From Melitaea cinxia (taxonomy: Eukaryota; Arthropoda; Insecta; Lepidoptera; Nymphalidae), in contig NC_059417.1 in the NCBI RefSeq assembly GCF_905220565.1, forward strand, positions 5,595,018 through 5,659,017: a DNA stretch of 64,000 nucleotides. Reading direction: 5' to 3'. Shown one piece after another: positions 33,480 to 46,500 of this stretch. Under the pieces are notes generated by a model, which saw nothing but the letters and a program-made list of their open reading frames with translations, ran no database searches and was not told the DNA's origin. Both the position numbers and the translations under genes were made by a program. Position 1 is the stretch's first letter, and every line of letters starts with the position of its first letter.

Positions 33480-33740
33480 CAGTTGTGATTATGGTTGATA
33501 ATGTTTCTCTACTCGACAAGGCGAAGTCTTCGGAAGAGAATTTTGTCTCTCGTAGTGCGCATGTTAGGGTAATCGAGAAAATACTCGATGTAGACATAAT
33601 CTCTCTCTCTCGTCAAGAGATATCTCGTTGTATGCATGCTAGGCCGGCTGGAAGCAATACAGACTCGTCCGACGCTGTAAAAACGACAAATGAGACTGCA
33701 CGTCCTACTGATGAAGACGCCGAATGTTTTTTTCTGTATC
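33480..33740 (-). repeat. Family F repeat, copy 2 (inverted)
   Basis: In reverse complement it carries 'cgagtctgtattgc', 'ggcctagcatgc', 'atgtctaca', 'ctaacatgcgc' and 'gagacaaaatt' in the same order as copy 1. The copies are diverged and face each other about 0.7 kb apart. Overlapping frames on both strands (60-107 codons) are by-products of the repeat. Confidence 0.55.
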
Positions 33741-33859
33741 CGTAAATATAGCGAGAATATAAGGGGTGAAGAATGGATATGGTAATAAAAGCTAAAGAAA
33801 TGTTTTGTTGTGTTTTGAACATTTGTGTTCAATAAACGAAAACAGTACGTACAAGTATA

Positions 33860-34655
33860 CTACACCACAAAAACAGCCAAAATGTTAAAAATATGGGTAA
33901 TAACCATTTACATGTATTTATAATACGTTCCTAATAAATATTTTTAATGTTTAAAATTTTAATAAACTATTTTACGACGCGTAAAGTTTAATATGATATA
34001 TAATATGGCAAGTAATATTACGCTTACAATGTACATGTATTGTTAGAAAAAAGAACGATTTCAAATTTGAACGACCAAATTCCGACCGAAATACCGTATC
34101 ATCTGGAAATATAAAACGTTCTAACACTCTACCTTATTCCCTTCATAGAAAGTAAAATTGACTCTAAACGTAAAACGTATCAAGCAAAAACCATATATCT
34201 TGCACCTGATCCAACTCGAATGCAATAAAAGCGATGACAGAATCCACAATTGCTATCATAAAAAAACTCACCGGAAGCCAAGGGTCGCCACGGAAGGCAA
34301 TATCCGGTTACTGCTAACCCCTTTTTATTTTATACTATTATAAAGTTATTCGCTTTATTTCGTCGCTTCTCGTCGCCGCTTACGAATATAAATTGACGTT
34401 TAATTCACATTTCAAGGGTGGTCTGTAGCTCTGTAGATGTTTATGCAATTTATTGGTTTTATACAATATTAGGATATCCAATTTTATGGTTCCGTAACCC
34501 TATGCATATTAACAATTTAACAATCAAATATTAAATTTAATCTTCCATAACTATACTTTTGAAAATACATCATTTAAGCTAAAATCTTAATAAGGCCTTT
34601 AGAAATTTTTGACAAATGTTGTGTGTGTGTTAGTGTGTTAAGTGTTTTTATATTT
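33860..34655. other. A+T-rich DNA, nothing recognised
   Basis: No supported feature. Confidence 0.35.
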
Positions 34656-34662
34656 ATTTCTA

Positions 34663-35022
34663 ACAGCGCTTTGCGATTTCGTTCGCGTTAATATGTGAAA
34701 AAAATGGCTATAGCCTTTCTCAGTAAAGGATTTTTTTTTAAATTCTAATCAAGTAGTCCCTGAGATTAGCACAAACACAAAGAAACAATATTTTCAGCTT
34801 CATAATATTAGTATATATGTGACACTAAAACAAACTTAGTATTTATATATTATCTATATGTAAAAATGAATATTTGTCTGTATGTACTTTATAGAATCGT
34901 AAATGATATTCAGCAGTGTTGTGCATGAGCTCACAAAGGTTTCTGAGTTGGTACAAACAAAAATTAAATATTAAAAAAAAAAAAAAACATAGCAATGCGC
35001 GCAGGGTACCTCCAGCTAGTTA
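34663..35022 (+). repeat. Decayed family K unit and a second degenerate repeat
   Basis: 34663-34817 keeps 'gcgatttcgttcgcgtt' and the end 'ttcagcttcataatattagtatat'. 34848-35022 has 'tatatgtaaaaatgaatatttgtctgtatgt ... tttatagaatcg' and ends near 'gtacctccagctagt', another common lepidopteran repeat frame, heavily decayed. Confidence 0.5.
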
Positions 35023-35235
35023 TTCAATATTTAGCATCTCCTATTGTACTAATTTTACGCGAACACACATTTACCAAAGTGAAATTGAGTAGGTCTTAAG
35101 CTAATTGTTTTTGAATTAGATTTAACGGTAAAAGTATTGATCCTTAAAACATTTTTATTGAATTTTTTAGTATTAAAATTCATAACGGATGAAAATTATA
35201 TAATTCCAATGAATGTTTTCTGAACTTTGTTTTTA

Positions 35236-35525
35236 AACGACGTAAAACAAGGAGGAGGTTCTCAATTCGACTATTTTTTACGTACCTATGTTACATAAGA
35301 AGTTTTCACTGGGTGGATCGATTTCGATTATTCATTTTAAGGGGTGAAAGGTGGTGCTTGTTTACAGTCCCATTTAAATTTGAGTGACATCTGACAAGTA
35401 CTTTTTGAGTAATCATTGATAACGCGTATTTACTTGACTATTCTTTCACTATATATGATGCATTACTTATCGATGTAATTGATGTTGGTATTTTTCCATT
35501 TCCAGAAGAAGAAAAAACAATTATT
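35236..35525 (-). repeat. 'AACCGACTTC' repeat (reverse copy, partial)
   Basis: 'aaggaggaggttctcaattcgacta', 'gggtggatcgatttcgattattc', 'tcccatttaaatttgag', 'gcgtatttacttgactattctttc' and 'cgatgtaattgatgt' appear in order. Ends decayed. Confidence 0.7.
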
Positions 35526-36100
35526 TTTATTCAAGCTTCTTAAATAAAATTTTATATGATCTTAGCGGCGTGCATCTAAACAGTTGAATTAACTGTCTTG
35601 TATTAATTAGATGTGACACACCTGCTTTGTATTATCATAATACTATTTTTTGTTTTTAAAGTTTATCACTGGGCTTATTATTTAAATCTACAACTTGATG
35701 TGTATAAGTAATGTTATTTTAAGCATTTCATAGCTGAAAAATAAGGAAATCTAAAAAACTTAAAGATCTCAATGGTATTTTTATTCAAAACATCCAGACT
35801 AGTGGAAAAAAGTATTTAAACTGTAGTGTACCCACAGATAAAAAATTTCATCTATTCGAAAAAAACTAATTTCCATTGATTACGAAAGGTTGCTAAAATC
35901 TTAATTTTAAATGTAACAAAGATTTATTGCTTGACTGTGTGTGGCTGTTAATAGTTAGTTACTTTCTAAAACGCCATACACGTAAAACTTTGTCCCTATT
36001 AGTAGTTTAATAATAGTTAATAATCGTTTATTATCTATTATTAAATTTCGCTACTTACATCGTTTTTTAAGAGTGCGATAATAATAATAATCTGAATAAT

Positions 36101-36715
36101 TGTGTTTGCTCGCAAACGAAAAAAAAAAACCGACTTCAATTACATCGACGAGTAATGCAACGTAGATCGACGAAAAAAATAGTCAAGTAACTACGCGTTA
36201 TCAAAGATTACTCAAAAAGTAGTTATCAGATCTCAATAAAATTTATATGTGACCACATGACAAACATCAGCTTTCGATTAAATTAAAAATTATTAAAATC
36301 GGTACACCCAGTAAAAAGTTATTGCGGATTTTCAAGAGTTTCCCTCGATTTCTGTGGGATCCCATCATCAGATCCTGGTTTCCTTATCATGGTACTAAAC
36401 TAGAGATATCTCCTTTCCAACAAAAAAGGGATTATCAAAATCGGTACATTCAGTAGAAAGTTATGCGGTATAATACAACGTAGGTCGACGAAAACATAGT
36501 CGAGTAAAAACGCATTATTAGATATAACTCGAAAAGTAGTTGTTAGATCTCAAATAAATTTAAATGGGACCAATTGACAAACACCACCTTTCGATTAAAA
36601 AAAAATTGTCGAAATCGGTCCACACGGTCAAAAGTTTTGATGTAACATACATTAAAAAAAAAAAATACAGTCGAATTGAGAACCTCCTCCTTTTTTGGAA
36701 GTCGGTTAAAAAGTT
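36101..36715 (+). repeat. 'AACCGACTTC' repeat (near full length)
   Basis: Opens with the hairpin GTTTGCTCGCAAAC, poly-A and AACCGACTTC; closes with 'cctcctccttttttggaagtcggtta'. Between them are blocks that partly repeat each other ('aaaatcggtacaccc/ttcagtaaaaagttat', 'tacaacgtaggtcgacgaaaa'). No coding frame. Confidence 0.85.
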
Positions 36716-36829
36716 ATTTCATTATAGAGTGAAATTCGCGTAAACATTAGAAAACAATATATGATAGGGTTTTATTTCAATCCTTGGTATCTTACCACAA
36801 ATAAATACTTGTCTCAATAACTGATTTTA

Positions 36830-37070
36830 ACTAGCCCGTTGGCGCAGTTTGAAGTGGCCCTGCTTGCTGTTCCGCGGGTTGCGAGTTCGATTCCCGCCTG
36901 AGTCTGGGTGTAATATTTGTGTTTACATTAGGTATTATTTTTATGCATATTTATCAAAAAAATATTTAGTTATATCAGTCGGTTGTTACCTATAACACAA
37001 GCATTAAGTTGCTTACCTTAGGAACAGATGACCATGTGTGTTATAAGATATTTATTATTTATTTGTTTAT
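36830..37070 (+). mobile_element. tRNA-derived SINE (copy 2)
   Basis: Starts 'ctagcccgttggcgcagtttgaagtggcc' (box A) with GCGAGTTCGATTCCCGC (box B) 45 bases on. The body is 'agtctgggtgtaatatttgtg ... tatatcagtcggttgttacc ... aagttgcttacctta', matching the minus-strand copy at 12640. Ends in A+T-rich DNA near 37060. Confidence 0.75.
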
Positions 37071-37265
37071 TTTAACCTTGACACCTGATGTATTTAAACA
37101 ACAAGCCCTCGAAAGGTAATCAACAACATTCCTTAAAAATAATACAGTAACAGTACCTACAACACAATTAAATACGGTATAATTTTTCAGAAATTTTGCA
37201 GCAGTTTGTGTGTTGTGTTATAATTTTTATCAATATTTGTTTTAACCTGAAGGTTACATTTAACT

Positions 37266-37567
37266 TTTTAACCGACTTCCAAAAAAGGAGGAGGTTTTCA
37301 ATTCGACTGTATTTTTTTTTTTTTTTTTTTATGTATGTTACATCAGAACTTTTGACCGGGTAATTTTTTGGTAATTTTTAATTTAATCGAAAGCTGATGT
37401 TTATCATGTGGTCACATATAAATTTTATCGAGATCTGATAACTACTTTTTGAGTAATCTTTGATAACGCGTAGTTGCTTAACTATTTTTTCGTCGATCTA
37501 CGTTGTATTACTTGTCGATGTAATTGAAGTCGGTTTTTTTTTTCGTTTGCGAGCAAACACAATTATT
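37266..37567 (-). repeat. 'AACCGACTTC' repeat (reverse, internally deleted)
   Basis: Begins 'taaccgacttccaaaaaaggaggaggtt' and ends 'gaagtcggtttttttttttcgtttgcgagcaaacac'. Both ends are present but only about 300 bp, so the middle half is missing relative to the 36101 copy. Confidence 0.8.
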
Positions 37568-37680
37568 ATAGGCATATTTAACTAAACTAAAAAAACTTAC
37601 AGCTTATAATTAACATAACAAATGTTACTACTGTTCCCTTTGTTTAGAATTGCCACAATATTACAGATAAGCAATACTTT

Positions 37681-37935
37681 TAGCCGACTTCAAAAAAGGA
37701 GGGGGATCTCAATTAGACTGTACTTTTTTAAATCAAGGCTGCCGTTTGCAATACGGTCCCATTTAAATTTGAACGAGATCTGACGACATTTTGACATTCA
37801 CAACATAAAATTTTCAGTTACTCCTAATAATGCATATTTAAATAACTATTTTTTCGACGAACGTAGTGACGTTAACGATTTTCTCATTTTATTATTTGTC
37901 GACGTGAATCAGTCGTTTTTGTATAAAAATAATTT
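37681..37935 (-). repeat. 'AACCGACTTC' repeat (reverse, decayed)
   Basis: 'agccgacttcaaaaaaggaggggg', 'ggtcccatttaaatttgaacgagatctgac' and 'actattttttcgacgaacg' identify the family. The end is eroded. Confidence 0.65.
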
Positions 37936-38268
37936 CATACATAATGAACACTGTTGTAAAATTCGTTTATCAGTAAATTGGCTTCCAATTTTAGAAGCAG
38001 TATATTACGAAGTTTATTTCGCCTGCTACGTAGAATAAACTAGACATGCCAAAATCTGCAACCATGTTGGTTGCATTTTGTTCTGCGGGTTTTAACCTTT
38101 GGTAAATATTAATTAAACTTGTTGTTATGATATAATGCTCTTTATATGTCGTTGTTAGCACATGACTTTTTCTATGTGTAATTTGCAATATTAAATAGCC
38201 TTGTATTTCACTTCACTCATAGAAATAAAAAGATGAATTTTGCTTCGCTGTTTAGTTATAGTTATTAC

Positions 38269-38506
38269 TAGCTTCTGCCCGCGACTTCGTCCACGTGGAA
38301 TAGGGAAAATACCCCCGATTTTGAAACATTATCCATCGGTGCTCCGCTCCTATTGGTCTTAGCGCGATGTTATATAGCCTATAGCATTTCTCGATAAATG
38401 GGCTTTGTGACACTGAAAGAATTTTTCAAATAGGACCAGTGGTTCATGAGATTCGCGCGTTCAAACAAACAAACAAACTCTTCAGCTTCATAATGTTAGT
38501 ATAGAT
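38269..38506 (+). repeat. Family K unit
   Basis: Opens 'actagcttctgcccgcgacttcgtccacgtgga' and closes 'aacaaacaaacaaactcttcagcttcataatgttagtatagat'. Close to the 28064 copy throughout. Confidence 0.75.
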
Positions 38507-38509
38507 TTA

Positions 38510-40280
38510 ATTAAACTGTAACAAGAACTAAAAACTGGGTCGACTACACAGTTTGTAGTTATTGTTAGTTTTTAGTTGTGTACATAACAGTTTAAGGAAT
38601 GTAATGTAATATACACTTATTTAATTTTTAACTTAATATTATGAATTATAATTTTCAAAAAAATGAAAAAATTAATTATGTACCTGAAAGGGAAGGAAAA
38701 AATAATAAAAATATAATACTATTTATTTATGAAAGTTTAGTTACACTCAAACACCTAGTGAATTAATATTTATCACATATCAATTTTAAATTAGCACTGT
38801 AGTTCATTTTATAGTTTTAAAACAAGCACCATGTCAAAACATTTAAGTGTTCATTATACAAAAAAAGTAAATTGTTAGCATAATTACATATTTCATTGCA
38901 TAGGTATCGGCACGGATATTGATCCTTCGGTGACAATGAGGACAGTATGCGCATCGTGCAGTAGACACAAATAGAAAATAGTTGTTCTTTATTAAAATAA
39001 ATAAAAAGTATTTAGTGCTCATTATATAAATATATTATTTCGAATTATTTTAATATTATTGGTAGGTATTTCGTCATTAGTAAAAACAATAAGTAAAACT
39101 ATAAGTTATTAATAGAGGCACTAAATATAACCAAAGGTTTAGCACCCCAGTAAGTAAAAGGATCACGAAAGGCACACGAGTCATATTAACATCGCTAAGT
39201 GCAACTGAACAATCATTGAACGATAATATGATTACCGTAACATTTTCCCATACTTCCAACCAAAAAAAAAACCAAATTCGTTTCAGCGTAGGTTAAAGTT
39301 CAGGACTCAATATCTATGGCGATAATTTTAATTAATATGCACTAAAGTGAGATTACGAGAAAAAAATAATGAATTGTGCAAAGCAATGTTTTATTTTACA
39401 TCTATAAAAATAAGTAACAGCATTAAGTAAAATACTTTTGATATTCGTACCATAGACCATTCCTTTATAATAAAATAAAATCGAAACATAATGACGGTCA
39501 GCTGTAGTATAAGAGCTAAATTATTCTTACTTATTTTGTGTTATGGCAACATTTTATACAATACACAAGCAAAAATAGTCTAATGTAAATGTAATACAAT
39601 TAACCATATATATAGTAAATTTCTAAATTCGACGCATCAATTTTTTAACACAAGTCATTTATATATTTTTAAATGCGAATGTTTTAAGTACTATTTAAAA
39701 CTTTTTTTTACTTTTTTTTTCGTTTTTAGTTTTACACAACATTAAAATTTATAATATAATAACCGATTAACAGGTTTTCCAACGCCGTGTTTTGTTAACA
39801 CTAGTTGTCAATACTTCATTTTAAAACTTCATATAATCAATATATTTACATAATTATCACTCACTGTTCTTTCTTGTCACCTAACAAATTTCATGGATCT
39901 TCAAGCATTAAGGTTTATACAAATCACTATAATTTTATACGTATATAAAATAGGATATTTATCATAGTTCTATTAAAAGTGCCATATTCACGGTATTTTT
40001 ACATATAAATCATAGTTTTAAGTTTCATTAAAATTTAAAAAATATAAATAAATCAATTTTCATCAATTTAGAATATTTGACGTTATATATTATTGCATGG
40101 CAACACCATGAAAGTATCAAACTTACCTATAAGAAAACAACATTGTTACTTATACGGGACTTACCTTAATTATCATTTTAAATCTTCTAGTATTTTGCAA
40201 CGTTGCAAACGTCTCAATCACGGTATAAGTAAAAATGTTGCAGTTACGTTAAAAGCTTAAAAATTTATACAAGAAAGTAA
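38510..40280. other. A+T-rich intergenic DNA downstream of GCLM
   Basis: No exon recognised. The hydrophobic 60-codon minus-strand frame at 39077-39259 has no splice or similarity support. Confidence 0.4.
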
Positions 40281-40301
40281 TACAATAATCACGATTAATA
40301 A

Positions 40302-40307
40302 TTTATT
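40302..40307 (-). terminator. Candidate poly(A) signal of GCLM
   Basis: AATAAA on the minus strand, 34 bases beyond the stop codon. A second AATAAA overlaps the last codons of the reading frame at 40344-40349. Confidence 0.5.
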
Positions 40308-40340
40308 TATATAATATTAAATAATTAAATTAACACAGTA

Positions 40341-40501
40341 TTATTTATTTTTATTTTGCAGTGTAGCTTTACATACGTAGCCCTTGAGGGCGAGTACTCC
40401 CCTACATTTTATATGTACTTGGTATCTTGCACACCAGTCCAGGTTATTGCACCCTATGCCTGCATCGGAAAGGGTTTTTACTGCTGCTAGGGATAGAAGA
40501 T
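40341..40501 (-). CDS. Gclm: GCLM exon 6 (residues 275-327) and stop
   Basis: Acceptor TTTCAG. Encodes LDWCARYQVHIKCRGVLALKGYVCKA, matching the family's LLRYSVIVKSRGIIKSKGYI. Ends QNKNK then TAA. Confidence 0.9.
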
Positions 40502-43500
40502 CTGAAAGAAATATAAAGAAAATTATTAATTTCGTGTCTTTTGCCTTTTCCTTAAATATTATTTGGATGATAGTGCACTATTGGGAACAAGACATTAAGA
40601 TATATCTTTTGTATACTTTTTCCTATGTATAAAATGTCCTTATTGGATGTACATATACATATTTTTACCGAGGTAGGGCACATCAGGAAATTTCTTGGTC
40701 AAAATATGGAGCAGCCCGACTTAGAACGTAGAACCTCGACCTTACAAAAAATCGCAGCTCATTAGCACTGTTTTCAAGCACTGCTGTGTTCCTGTTGGTG
40801 AGTAAGGTGACCAGATTTCCTGAAGGGAAATGGGAATGGAGTCGGCAACGCACTTGCGATGCTATAAATGCGATCTAGTGTTGCAGACGGCTATAAGCTA
40901 CGGTAATCGCTTACAATCGTGTTTGTCGAAATAGTTACATAAAAAAAAGAAATCTGGATTAGGTCGCACTATTAATAATGATCGCCTTTTGTACAATTTT
41001 TTTTCCTGCCCACCTAATGCTACAACACGCTACTAATACGCTTGTTTTCCACAATAGTCCTACAAAAAAAATCCAAAACATCTTAAAAAAAAATAGAAAA
41101 ATATGTGTACAATATTTTGAAGATGGGAAAAAGGCAGCACAATGTTCAATCTTCGTAGCCGCGTCTCTTTCACACATATAGTAAGTGAGTGATATGCAAG
41201 ATATTTAAAGAGTAATAATACCTGGTGGGTCAGCATGCGTCAAGAGCTGGACGTCATTGGCCTTGCAAAAGGCGTGTAGGGAGGGTGGAACCACACAGCA
41301 GGAGGCGAGGTTGATCTGCGCGATGGTGGGCTTCACTCTTGCCCACGCGTGGAGCTTCCGTAGACAACCACCACCCACATCTGCCACACCGAGCTGTTGG
41401 ACGCGACCTGAGATAAACACATTTTGTTAAATATGGCAAAAATTAAACAACCAGTAGAACAGCTAGCTGTGTTTAAATTCATTTAATATTTAAAAGCGGC
41501 AGCGTAAATTTTACCTCTTTTACAGAAAATATAATTTATAACAGCATGTTTTGGAAGACATTCTGAGACATCTATTTTGTTACAAAGTTGGCAAACAATT
41601 GCACAATCCACCTGATGGTAATCGAATACCGTTGTACCTTTCCCTACCGCTTTTGTTTTTTCGCAATGTCCTATGCCCAAAAGTTGTCTGGAAGAAATCG
41701 CTCTTAGCGATTTTTTCCACGCAGCGACCGCCTTTGTATATCTTTCATTGTTTTTATCACTTTTTTTGTAATTTTTCTTTGTGGTGTACAACAAAGAGTA
41801 TTTATCATTATAATTATTACCGTAGTCTATAGACGCCTGAAATACCAGAAGCACCGCAAGCGTGTTGTCGACCCTGAACCTAACCAGCTCTACTAACTTA
41901 CTCACCATAGGAACACAACGTTACTTCAAGCTGTAATCTTATGGAATTTTTTCCCATTGCAGCTATTCCAAATTTTGAACACGGTATTTCCTCCAATTCC
42001 CTCAATAACCTTTACCGACTGTAGAACTGTGGTGGTTAGACTAAACCAGATTTAAAGAGATTTTTAGTAAAAAGTTCTTTGCTTGCAGTATAAACCTAAT
42101 GGTCTTTTACAGCAAAATTAAATAAATAGCAAACAAATACATAAGCACGTCACGGTTACCGGTCTCCAGTAGAATATGACACAATCCTGTGTATAAGAGC
42201 CAGAAACATACAATCCCTTATGCCCAGATCTTATGAACTAATGACCAAGTATGTAGGTAGGTAATGAGGTTAATTTAAAACATATATAACAATTTACTTG
42301 CATAATCTATCCAGATACTTCATTTCATATTTAGTATTAGTTAGTTTTACTGTATTAGCTACTGGTTGTTATAGTTAAATTAAAGAACGTGTGACCGTTA
42401 CACCACACGACTGAAATCAAATTTAACCGTCGTAACTCTCTCTCTTTCTATCTTCATTACCTTATATTTCTCTCTCAATTTCCGTTCGCCTCACCCGATA
42501 ATACTTTTCGTAACACTCTCGTCACGCATTCACCAGCTCCCAAGTCAAGCGTGCGAAAGGAAGTTTTGCTTCAATAAATAAATATTTATTTACTCATTTA
42601 TTCATGTACGTACCTTCTTTGACATAATCTTCAAGCACCGCCCATAAAATTTTAATACCGGGTAGAATAGCTTCGCATTTTCTTGCATCTGCCTCGTTGT
42701 CCGCTTCTATTTCTGTGCTGGACACACGTCCTGGATTAATATTAGAAAAAAAAAATTCCATTACAAAATAAAAATAAAAAATCGACTATTTCTTACAATA
42801 ATAAATCTGAAAAAGAGAATATATGTATATAAACAATAATAATTAACTTTGTAATATGATTGATATATGCCTTGTGAGACAATGCCGATAAAAATATCAA
42901 TAATAAATAATATATCATTATGTAAATTATAAAAATGTTAAAAGAGTACCTACTTTTGGTTTCGAGCGTTTGGAAACAATTTATATTAATTTACTATTAA
43001 CTAACTTAATTTAAATAAAATAAAATGAAAGACATGTAACCGATTTGGAGGCTTTAATGTCTCTATTTTACCGATACAGTCTCGGCCCAACGGACGTCAG
43101 GGGGAGGGGACCGACCAGACGCTGAGTTTGCGTCTCTTGTTTCCTGTTCTACCTAATCTAGAGCGGATGGACGAGTCGTAATTTAACTACCTTTTGCTTA
43201 GATAACAAAGTTTACGTTGTTCTAAAATCAATAACTAATATTTCAGTGTACAAATATAATAAATGTCCAACACACTGACGAATACCAAGTTACATTTGGA
43301 TACATTATTGACATTCCAAATTTGGTTTTTGTGACATAAGCTAACAGACGATTATAGGCGTGCCTGATAAAATGCAGACAAGATCTAACTTGAAGAATGC
43401 AGTATACTTGTTTTGTAAAATGCAATTTTCTCATGACGATACCAAAAAATGAGTTAAATGATAGAACAGCTTGGAGAGAATTCGACATTTTTATATACAG

Positions 43501-46500
43501 GCGTCAAGAATATTCCGATTCATTCTGCTTTTGAAGTTGCCCATACCCATTAGGCAAGGAAAGCGGAAGTTGATTTGGAATTCCAGACATCATTATGTGT
43601 TGGATAACAACCACAAAATAATGCTCGAGATTTCACAAAGTATATAGATAAAAGTCATATGCATAAGTTACTCACCAACATTACTACCCAAAGACATGGG
43701 AGAGGCTTTTGTAAAAGTACTCTTTGCATTATTTTCATCTCTATTTTCACCGCGTGTTATAATATCTGGATTGTAGGCCAGTATTACGTTTTCTATGCGC
43801 TCTGTGTGCAGGGCTGTGAATACTGAAAAGAAATATAAATAATTGTTGTAACTATTAATCCTTTGAATTCTTAAAATGTACGAATTGTTTCAAAATCAAA
43901 ATTTAAATCATTGAATTCGTATAATGTACGAATTGTTTCAAAATAAACATTTTTCTTAATTCACGGAAGCCAAAAACACTTTTGAATTGTCATTATTCAG
44001 AATATTATTTTTTTCCAAATAAATAATTATTATCTATATACAAAAAATTATTCAATTAATTTATTTATTTATTTATAGAACACCAACAAAGTATACATCA
44101 AGTTTCAAGCACCTCAGTAAATATTTATGAGGTATATAATACAACGTATTTAGACGAAAAAATAGTCAAGTAAATACGCGTTATCAAAGATTACTCCAAA
44201 AGTTGTAATTAGATCTCGATTAACTTTAAATGTGACCACATGATAAACATCGGTTTTCGATTAAATTAAAAATCATTAAAATCAGTACACCCAGTAAAAA
44301 GCTACGATAAGCTATGCTAAAAAATCAAATCAAATTCAAATGGGAACACATGACACGCACCACCTTTCGATTAAAAATCAACGAAATCGGTCCGCCCAGT
44401 AAAAAGTTACGAGGTAACATACAAAAAAATGAGTTGAGGAACCTCCTCCTCCTCCTTTGAAGTCAGTTATTAAAATATCGGCGATAGAGAGAAGAAATTA
44501 ATGGCTTTTAAATCAAAATTTAACTGAGGTACAGCAGGAAATTTCCCACTTAAAATATGGAGCGGCCCGACTGGGGTAGTACCATGACCTTACAGAAGAT
44601 TACTACTAAATAATACTGTTTTCAAGCAGTGTTGTGTTCCTGTTGGTGAGTAAGGTGACCAGAGCTCCTGGGGGGAATTGTAAAACATTGCATTTATCAA
44701 TTTTAATATCATATTCTCAATAATAAATAAGCAAATGAATGGTTTCAAAACACAAGACTAGATAAAATTGATTGATAAACCTTGCCTGTCATAATAGTAA
44801 CTACTGTTACTAATTAACTGCTTTACCATTTGTTGATAAACGCTATGATTTGTTACCCAAATCATTGCAGTATCCAACGGATAACATTTTATTTCGGTTT
44901 CACTATCAAACTTCTTATTAAATTATTAGGTAGACAAAAATTTCAAGTTTTATTTAACTGTTCAATCTGCTCAAAATCTGGAGCAGTCCGACTGCGGAAG
45001 TACCTCGACCTTCAACCACCGACCAATACTGCTAAGCAGTGTTGTGTTCCTGTGGTAAGGTAACCAGAAGTCCTGTGGTCCTGTGTACAACAACCTAATG
45101 ATATAAAAAATGTGGTTTAATTTGATTTCTGTAACTTCACAATAATTATTTTTGGATCATGACATAATAGCAAGTTAACTGAGTTCTGTTGACGTAGTTA
45201 ATTATTATTATTTTTCCTTATACGTATAAGGAAATATATAGAAAAAAATAATAATAAAACAAACAATGTAGTTATTATACAACATACAATAAATAATAAA
45301 TATGTATAAATCTACATATTTCTACATATTTATTATGGTTAGTAACTTAGTATCAACGAAATTATCATCAATTACATATTTTTTATCTCCATAACAATTA
45401 AAGAATCGAAAGTTTTATACAGCTATGATATCAACGAAATTATCATCAATTACATATTTTTTATCTACATAACAATTAAAGAATCGAAAGTTTTATACAG
45501 CTATAATATTCAATAATTAATCCTATTATTAATTTATAAACAAAGGTATAAAAATGAATGTCTATGTAAAATCGCGTCAGTATATTACCTCATAATAATT
45601 GACAATAAGGCAATTTAAACTGTATGTATATGACGTTAGGTTCAGTTTTAAATGTTTCTAGTTAATTATAATCTAAGTATTTATTGTATATAGATATATA
45701 CATTATGTGTATAGTATTTTCATTCATGTTAATGCGTTTTATTTATAATTAATTCTTACATGCACTCAATTATGTCAGGGTACACAAAACATCACTCTAG
45801 AATTCTTCTCGCTTCTTAAAGAGTAAACTCCAGTAGTGTATCGAAACTCACACATTTTTTTTGTAACTCACTCAAAAACTACTAGAATTATTTTAAAAAT
45901 CATTTTATCAGGAGAATTATATAATTAGCACTGAACGATACAGGCCACATTTTAACGAAGAAAACCTCGAAACTAAAAGCCGTGGGTGCAGCAGCGGCGG
46001 AAAGCAAGTAACTTACGTTTATATATTCAGCAGTTCAGTATCATTTCTGTTAAAAGTTTTAACAGGTTTATTTATGTATCGTGTAGTATGAGCTCACTAT
46101 TATTTATATATGCATGACTTGGCAATTTTTGTGACTTGTGACTTACTAACATGGTCTAGAATCAAAATTACACAATTATATTTTATCACTAGCTGTGGTC
46201 ACGACTTCAACCGCGTGGTATGGTGACTTTGGACAGCATTTTTTGAATATATCTTTTTGTTTGTTTTGGATTATAAAAACCGTCCTTTGGGTATTCACAT
46301 GTTCAACGTGATTCTTTAAATTGGCATAGCTTTTTTATTTATGAACCGATTGACATGAAACAAACACTAAATATTGAGTGAAGCTTACCACAATATATTA
46401 GTGAAAATCAAATCTAAATCGGATAAGCCGTTTCTGAGATTAGCGTTTACAAACGCGCAACAGCAAAACAGACAAACAGAAAAACAGACAAAAATTCTAA

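Noticed and set aside
33485..33832. Overlapping frames of 60-107 codons on both strands.
   Set aside because: They coincide with the inverted family F repeat; none has splice or similarity support.
36832..36905. Possible tRNA gene.
   Set aside because: Boxes A and B are good, but the acceptor arms do not pair and the same sequence recurs with a SINE body at 12640-12855.
39077..39259. A hydrophobic 60-codon minus-strand frame resembling a membrane segment.
   Set aside because: A+T-rich DNA readily gives hydrophobic frames; no exon signals or relatives.
41483..41908. A 141-codon minus-strand frame inside GCLM intron 4.
   Set aside because: It crosses retroelement end sequence and a reverse family C fragment, and lies between well-defined GCLM splice sites. 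No protein family match.
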